Part shown: positions 62,520 through 64,000 of the stretch, piece after piece | Layout of the letters: each line of letters begins with the position of its first letter | Position numbering within the stretch: the first letter of the stretch is position 1 | Source: Toxotes chatareus | Lineage: Eukaryota; Chordata; Actinopteri; Toxotidae | Reading direction: 5' to 3' | Assembly (NCBI GenBank): GCA_016801885.1 | Contig: CM028885.1 | Span: forward strand, 1,424,955 to 1,488,954 | DNA length: 64,000 nucleotides | The notes under the pieces: generated by a model | What the model was told of the DNA's origin: nothing | What the model saw: the letters and a program-made list of their open reading frames with translations, nothing else | The model's database searches: none | Translations under genes and position numbers: made by a program

Positions 62520-63237
62520 TTGAAACTGTATATTCAAAGACTGGCTCCTCAGCAGGAGCCAATGAGCTTGGAGCTGAGAGACAGAAAGGGTAGGGAAGTC
62601 AAAAATGTAATTTTTTTTTATATTTTCATGAGAGTTGTTGATAATAAGAAAAACATAGAATAACACCAGTTATCCATAAAGTAGCTGGTTTAAAATTGGT
62701 AGGGCTTTAGTCAGTTACTTTGGTCTGTATGTGTTTCTCCTGTGAGAAACTTGGTTGACAGGTTGCTCTGTTCTGAAGAGTTGTAGACACCACAACGGGT
62801 TTTAGCTGCTTTGCTCCAGCCTTTATAGTGTTTTGTTTTATTTTTAATATTAACTAAGAAGTGCTAATGACATAAGTAGCATCAATATAAAAAAAAACTT
62901 GCAACTCATCAACCAAGTTCCTCTGGTCCTCTAGTTGAATATGAAAAGAATGGACTTGTGATATGTTGGTTGCAGCGTTGAACACATGTAAATAGAAGGG
63001 AGAGGACCTGAAGTGAAGCATGAATTGCACTGTTTCTAATATGCAGAGAAGTGATGATTGCCAGCACAGAGTACTGAATGAGGATGATGAACCTCTAACC
63101 CTCTTGTGTGTTCCCTCTGCATGTGTCTCTGTTGTGTTGTAACTGTCTCTCTCCGCTGTCAGGTGCTCCTCTTGCTCATCTTAGAACTAGGAGCACAGCG
63201 AGCTTGACCTGCCTCGAGCAGCAGATTCACTCCAGAG
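36419..63237 (+). CDS. vps13d: VPS13D, bridge-like lipid transfer protein (39 coding exons, 3' incomplete)
   Basis: VPS13D moves bulk phospholipid at contacts between ER and mitochondria or peroxisomes and is needed for mitochondrial shape and mitophagy. Coding exons in order: 36419-36515, 36907-36984, 38201-38391, 38953-39033, 39443-39559, 39832-39936, 40515-40685, 40838-40938, 41704-41872, 42091-42192, 42450-42639, 42862-43044, 43818-43948, 44088-44142, 44807-44992, 45221-45351, 45435-45567, 45673-47943, 48063-48214, 48470-49525, 50163-50253, 50358-50484, 50601-50781, 51036-51218, 53845-53998, 54298-54514, 54695-54866, 55052-55167, 55353-55577, 55663-55958, 56372-56505, 57293-57448, 58077-58257, 59448-59522, 59611-59811, 60814-60903, 61119-61259, 61405-61530, 63163-63237. 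Every junction is GT/AG and phase-consistent; the total is 8,641 nt, about 2,880 codons of roughly 4,400. A UBA domain separates it from VPS13A/B/C. The VAB, ATG2_C-like and PH-like parts lie past the right edge. Confidence 0.97.
42862..43044 (+). CDS. vps13d: VPS13D coding exon 12 with FFAT-like motif
   Basis: Residues about 468-480 read AETEDLFDPLEDS just after a SWFPGWGGWYG segment in exon 11 that is conserved across VPS13. The acidic-x-F-D-x-x-E pattern resembles the FFAT motif that binds VAP proteins of the ER, but position 2 is Leu instead of Phe/Tyr. VAP binding through a phospho-FFAT is known for VPS13D; I cannot say that this is that site. Confidence 0.6.
45673..47943 (+). CDS. vps13d: VPS13D large exon (coding exon 18)
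   Basis: A 2,271-nt exon encoding residues about 741-1497. It opens with a disordered acidic/proline segment (SDDEYQTPLATPPESPPPE). Rod-forming repeating beta-groove sequence follows, with conserved blocks such as YSLSFKDLQIMVGRYKDNW, GVESDGRYISVLKVFG, SLTVHGLLLVDTLQTYG and EIHRLNLLLLRTV. The single open frame over 757 codons is itself strong evidence of coding function. Confidence 0.97.
48470..49525 (+). CDS. vps13d: VPS13D large exon (coding exon 20)
   Basis: A 1,056-nt exon, residues about 1549-1900. A Pro-rich linker follows VYEQVLQTLDNLSLIEEQ. Two conserved parts then appear, FTQLKVTLHVAELQVQLSAD and LMVSRGAPKPSTFSPKEYLS, then a second Ser/Pro linker and the block DVDFNCLDVLITLQTWVVIL. 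The two linkers are the least conserved parts compared with mammals. Donor AAG|GTTGGT is acceptable but not strong. Confidence 0.96.
51036..53998 (+). CDS. vps13d: VPS13D coding exons 24-25 and 2.6 kb intron with alternative donors
   Basis: Exon 24 can end at 51218 (GACAAG|GTAGAG) or at 51260 (TCTCTG|GTGAGT). Both keep phase 0; the longer form adds 14 residues (VEKLTMAHAFFPSL), and GTGAGT is the stronger donor. Exon 25 starts at 53845 after an unusual acceptor TACTTAAAAAAG. It encodes a Ser/Pro-rich linker that is poorly conserved, so its borders rest on phase and splice signals. The intron (51261-53844) shows no recognisable repeat or gene. Confidence 0.75.
56573..57112. mobile_element. Interspersed repeat in vps13d intron, copy 2 of 3
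   Basis: Starts with CAATT/AATTC units and is nearly identical to the serpin B insertion at 27717-28262 over its whole length, so both are recent. It lies between coding exons 31 and 32. CTCCACT occurs at both borders, but may be chance or element end. Confidence 0.9.
59448..59811 (+). CDS. vps13d: VPS13D UBA domain exons (coding 34-35)
   Basis: The two exons give GQLTHLQDLGFRKEDCKRAL, then IHCKGQLDQAATWLLENAEN, residues about 2646-2690. The LxxLGF loop, the central helix and the AxxWLLEN end are those of a ubiquitin-associated domain. Among VPS13 proteins only VPS13D has one, and it binds ubiquitin (K63 chains reported). ESVCICFIDDCLDCDIPLAE follows. Confidence 0.95.
60004..60716. mobile_element. 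Interspersed repeat in vps13d intron, copy 3 of 3 (longer, older)
   Basis: Same family as 27717-28262 and 56573-57112 but more diverged and lacking the (AATTC)n start. It runs past the CATGCAGCTC end of the other two into an AGAGACC/GAGAGAG-rich segment up to about 60716, so the two younger copies are probably shortened versions. Confidence 0.8.
61531..63162 (+). other. vps13d intron between coding exons 38 and 39
   Basis: 1.6 kb of A/T-rich DNA with a T tract at 62490-62517 and no recognisable exon, although it separates two well-conserved coding exons. Confidence 0.8.
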
Positions 63238-64000
63238 GTACAGTTCAGAGTTTAGTCGCCCAGTCAGTCTCCTTCACCCCCTACACTCAGCATCAAAGCT
63301 CTCATTCAGTTATCATGAACTCTTCCCCATAGGTACGTAGACATCTTGGCAATATCAGTTTGTAGCAAGATCTATCAAAATAGATAATATAATATCAGCA
63401 GTAGTACCATCGCACGGGGCAGTCCTGTGGAGTTCCGACCATGAACCACTGCGAGAGACAGTAGACCCAGCATAAGACAGAAGAACACCTTCCAAGATGC
63501 TTGAATTAATCACCTTGGAATTAATAAGAAAATATAAACACATGTAATGTGTGGGGAAATGGCTTATGAATTTGGTGCATACACGTCTGGCCCCTGATCA
63601 CCTGTCAATCAGAGTCCCACAGCACCTATGCCAAAAAGAATGTCAAACCACTGGCATCTATTTACAGTTAAATATTTCAATTTGTAACTTGTGAAAAAAT
63701 TCTTTTTTTTCTATATACAAATATAAGTGACCTATTCTACAGTTGATTGGTAATGTGTGGCAGGCAAACAGGAGAGATGGCTAAACTTGTATTTGTAATG
63801 AGAAAATAAAAAGATTTAGAAAGACATAATGACATGAGCTGTAAAAGACGAATAAGCCATTTGAATGAGAAAGGTAAACCATATTCAACTGTACAAATGT
63901 ATAAAAAAAATCGAATTAAAATGAGAGGATAGTGTAGCAGTAGTTGTACTTTATCTGGACAGAGCAGTGTTAAAGTTGAGAGGCCCTCTGCAGTTGAAGA
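63238..64000 (+). other. vps13d intron continuing past the window edge
   Basis: After the donor GAG|GTACAG at 63238 the reading is phase 1. No exon for the expected next segment (start of the VAB region) is visible up to 64000, so it must lie beyond the right edge. Confidence 0.8.

Noticed and set aside
1..64000. tRNA and rRNA genes
   Set aside because: No cloverleaf with intact A and B boxes was found, apart from the tRNA-like head of the SINE-like element at 32020; a covariance-model scan would be decisive.

Overview
The window is vertebrate nuclear DNA from a ray-finned, probably perciform-grade teleost. Genes are split by GT-AG introns, CA/TG microsatellites are frequent, and the repeats are typical of fish: Tc1-like, Rex/L2/CR1-like LINE pieces, a Ty3/gypsy element with unusual domain order, and tRNA-related SINE-like sequence. 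The protein matches are best explained by teleost orthologues. All homology calls come from reading translations; no database was searched.

Layout. (1) 1-9 kb: a complete two-exon lrrc38, an auxiliary (gamma) subunit of BK potassium channels, with a 3.8 kb intron. (2) 9-15.4 kb: no host gene, but eroded Tc1-like transposase, LINE fragments and decayed pieces of a serpin locus. (3) 15.5-32.7 kb: a young tandem duplication of a clade B serpin (leukocyte elastase inhibitor type). Copy A starts at 16728 and copy B at 27233. They are nearly identical even in introns, except in the reactive-centre loop. Between them lie a LINE/serpin chimeric relic and a rearranged, 3'-LTR-bearing Ty3/gypsy element with integrase upstream of reverse transcriptase. 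(4) 32.7-35 kb: intergenic repeats, then a TATA-less promoter-like block with adjoining E-box/CLEAR and ETS motifs. (5) 36.4 kb to past the right edge: the first 39 coding exons (about 2,880 codons) of vps13d, a bridge-like lipid transfer protein, including its chorein N-terminus and UBA domain. The C-terminal VAB and later domains lie outside the window.

The three host loci do not form a functional unit. lrrc38 and vps13d both map to human 1p36, so their proximity may be an old linkage, with the serpin array as a lineage-specific insertion or expansion. The most interesting biology is the serpin array. The two intact copies and one broken relic carry three different predicted P1 residues (Glu, Leu, Met), each followed by Ser, on nearly constant scaffolds. 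Copy B has also lost one base at an exon start, so its correct reading depends on a shifted splice acceptor.
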